Assembly: GCA_964636945.1 (NCBI GenBank) | Contig: CAZWVH010000045.1 | Location: 1 to 24,310, forward strand | Reading direction: 5' to 3' | DNA length: 24,310 bases | Origin: CAZADA01 sp964636945 | GTDB lineage: Bacteria > Pseudomonadota > Alphaproteobacteria > Caulobacterales > Maricaulaceae | In this document: in pieces, positions 23,378-24,310 of the stretch | Layout: each line of letters starts with the position of its first letter | Numbering within the stretch: position 1 is the first letter of the stretch | Translations under genes and position numbers: made by a program | The notes under the pieces: generated by a model | The model's database searches: none | Told to the model about the DNA's origin: nothing | Seen by the model: only the letters and a program-made list of their open reading frames with translations

Positions 23378-24052
23378 GTGACCGGACACCACATCCAGCT
23401 TGACGCCCACCACGCCCCCCAAGGGCCACGCGACCGGATCGCGCTTGGCGTCGTGCGGTTCATGCGGGTGTTCGCTGATCTATTCTTCCGCAAACGTTAT
23501 GGTCACCGGGCGGTGGTGCTTGAAACCGTCGCGGCCGTGCCCGGCATGGTTGGCGGCCTACTGCAACACCTGAAGGCGCTGCGTCATATCCGTGATGACC
23601 AGGGCTGGATCCGTACGCTGTTGGACGAAGCGGAAAATGAGCGCATGCATTTGATGACGTTCATTCAGGTGGCTCAGCCGTCCCTGCTCGAGCGGATCAT
23701 CATCATGATCGCGCAAGCGGTGTTTTATAACGTCTACTTCTTCACCTATCTGTTTTTTCCACGCACGGCCCATCGCATCGTTGGATATCTCGAAGAAGAG
23801 GCCGTTAAGAGCTACACGCAATATCTCGACGAGATCGACGCGGGGAAGTTGGAGAATGGGCCAGCGCCACGGATTGCGATCGACTATTGGCGCTTGCCCG
23901 CCGACGCGCGTTTGCGCGACGTGGTCATTGCGGTGCGCGCTGATGAAGCCGAGCATCGCGACGTCAACCACGGATTTGCAGACGCCTTGACCAGGCGCAA
24001 AGCGAACCCGTTGGCCGCGGCGAGAAAACGCGGGAGCCGCCGGGCAGTGTGA
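23378..24052 (+). CDS. aox: Alternative oxidase (cyanide-insensitive ubiquinol oxidase)
   Basis: A 224-residue interfacial-membrane di-iron oxidase that passes electrons from ubiquinol to oxygen without pumping protons. All four iron-ligand motifs are intact: LET with Glu49, ENERMHL with Glu88 and His91, LEEEA at 138-142, and RADEAEH with Glu190 and His193. The hydrophobic membrane-facing segments are around 93-130 (IIIMIAQAVFYNVYFFTYLFF). The size is close to that of other bacterial AOX, which lack the mitochondrial presequence. The start is GTG 23378, with AAAGGAG 8 nt upstream; the frame is open from 23288, but those residues overlap the promoter and ribosome site. The regulatory Cys of plant enzymes is absent from the N-terminus. 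A small gene follows after 84 bp and is probably co-transcribed. Confidence 0.93.
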   Translation: MTGHHIQLDAHHAPQGPRDRIALGVVRFMRVFADLFFRKRYGHRAVVLETVAAVPGMVGGLLQHLKALRHIRDDQGWIRTLLDEAENERMHLMTFIQVAQPSLLERIIIMIAQAVFYNVYFFTYLFFPRTAHRIVGYLEEEAVKSYTQYLDEIDAGKLENGPAPRIAIDYWRLPADARLRDVVIAVRADEAEHRDVNHGFADALTRRKANPLAAARKRGSRRAV

Positions 24053-24081
24053 GCTCGCTCTCGCTCGATCGGCTGGCGATG

Positions 24082-24124
24082 CGCACCGGCATCCAATGGA
24101 TGTCTGGCGACGTAAACCGGTGCG
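24082..24124 (+). promoter_or_regulatory. Nested hairpin in the leader of the 54-aa gene
   Basis: CGCACCGG (24082-24089) pairs with CCGGTGCG (24117-24124). Inside it CATCC-AAT-GGATG (24090-24102) forms a second stem. The structure lies between the alternative oxidase stop and the AAGGAG (24125-24130) of the next gene, abutting the ribosome site. It may set the relative expression of the two genes. Confidence 0.35.
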
Positions 24125-24136
24125 AAGGAGCCAATC

Positions 24137-24301
24137 ATGACTAAATCCGCTAAAACTTCGTCGAGACACGACAATCAAGACTGTGATCACCGGCCTTCGC
24201 TCGACGATCCGTTTTTCAATCAACGCGGCGCGCTGGCGCTTGATCGTGACCGGGCGGGCCATCGCCGCTTCGCACTGTTTTACGAAGACATGCTGAGCTA
24301 G
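24137..24301 (+). CDS. Small hydrophilic protein (54 aa) downstream of the alternative oxidase
   Basis: ATG 24137 has AAGGAG six nucleotides upstream and the frame closes at TAG 24299-24301. The 54 residues are polar and charged at the start (MTKSAKTSSRHDNQDCDHR). A more conserved-looking middle and end follow (LDDPFFNQRGALALDRDRAGHRRFALFYEDML), with paired aromatics and alternating Asp/Arg. There is no membrane helix or signal peptide. It is probably co-transcribed with the oxidase, 84 bp upstream, so an accessory role is possible but unproven. I recognise no family. The ribosome site and the compositional bias of the second half support a real gene. Confidence 0.55.
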   Translation: MTKSAKTSSRHDNQDCDHRPSLDDPFFNQRGALALDRDRAGHRRFALFYEDMLS

Positions 24302-24310
24302 CGGCCGCGC

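Overview
The window looks like a chromosomal segment of an alphaproteobacterium. It is moderately GC-rich, genes are tightly packed with ATGA/GTGA stop-start overlaps, and it carries a FixL/FixJ-type pair, a PhaC polymerase with a phasin, a TonB-dependent receptor and a bacterial alternative oxidase. A Caulobacterales/Hyphomonadaceae-like host is a guess; no rRNA, tRNA or other marker gene is present to confirm it.

Left part (1-7586). The 3' end of a TetR-type regulator leads into a translationally coupled export operon: lipoprotein-type HlyD adaptor, ABC ATPase and ABC-2 permease. A DUF2721 membrane protein (minus) and a DMT/EamA-family transporter (plus) follow, divergent from each other. 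Next is an unexplained two-gene unit: a periplasmic family-3 solute-binding-like protein with an extra C-terminal domain, and a 488-residue protein with two C-terminal membrane helices.

Middle (7583-13079), all on the minus strand. A TonB-dependent receptor comes first. Next is a decayed remnant: the C-terminus of ArgC interrupted by an amber codon and joined to the first ~100 bp of an IS3-family insertion sequence. The molybdate uptake operon modABC follows, with coupled starts, a recognisable promoter and a perfect palindrome over its -10 region. A 38-residue single-helix membrane protein with its own hairpin terminator lies upstream of it.

Right part (13475-24310) reads as a low-oxygen, redox and storage cluster. 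It holds a HemG-like flavodoxin (minus) divergent from a plus-strand series: universal stress protein, phasin, FixL-like PAS histidine kinase, FixJ-like regulator and PHA synthase. A type IIA Ca2+ P-type ATPase (minus) faces the PHA synthase. After ~560 bp without a convincing gene comes a divergent pair, a 63-residue basic protein (minus) and the alternative oxidase (plus), with another small protein (54 aa) downstream. The kinase PAS domain keeps the residues that align with FixL heme-pocket His200, Arg206 and Arg220. A testable model is that an oxygen- or heme-sensing FixLJ pair controls polyhydroxybutyrate storage and a cyanide-insensitive terminal oxidase. That regulatory link is inference from gene order and motifs; each gene identification is given separately with its own evidence.

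No CRISPR array, tRNA, rRNA or intact mobile element was seen.
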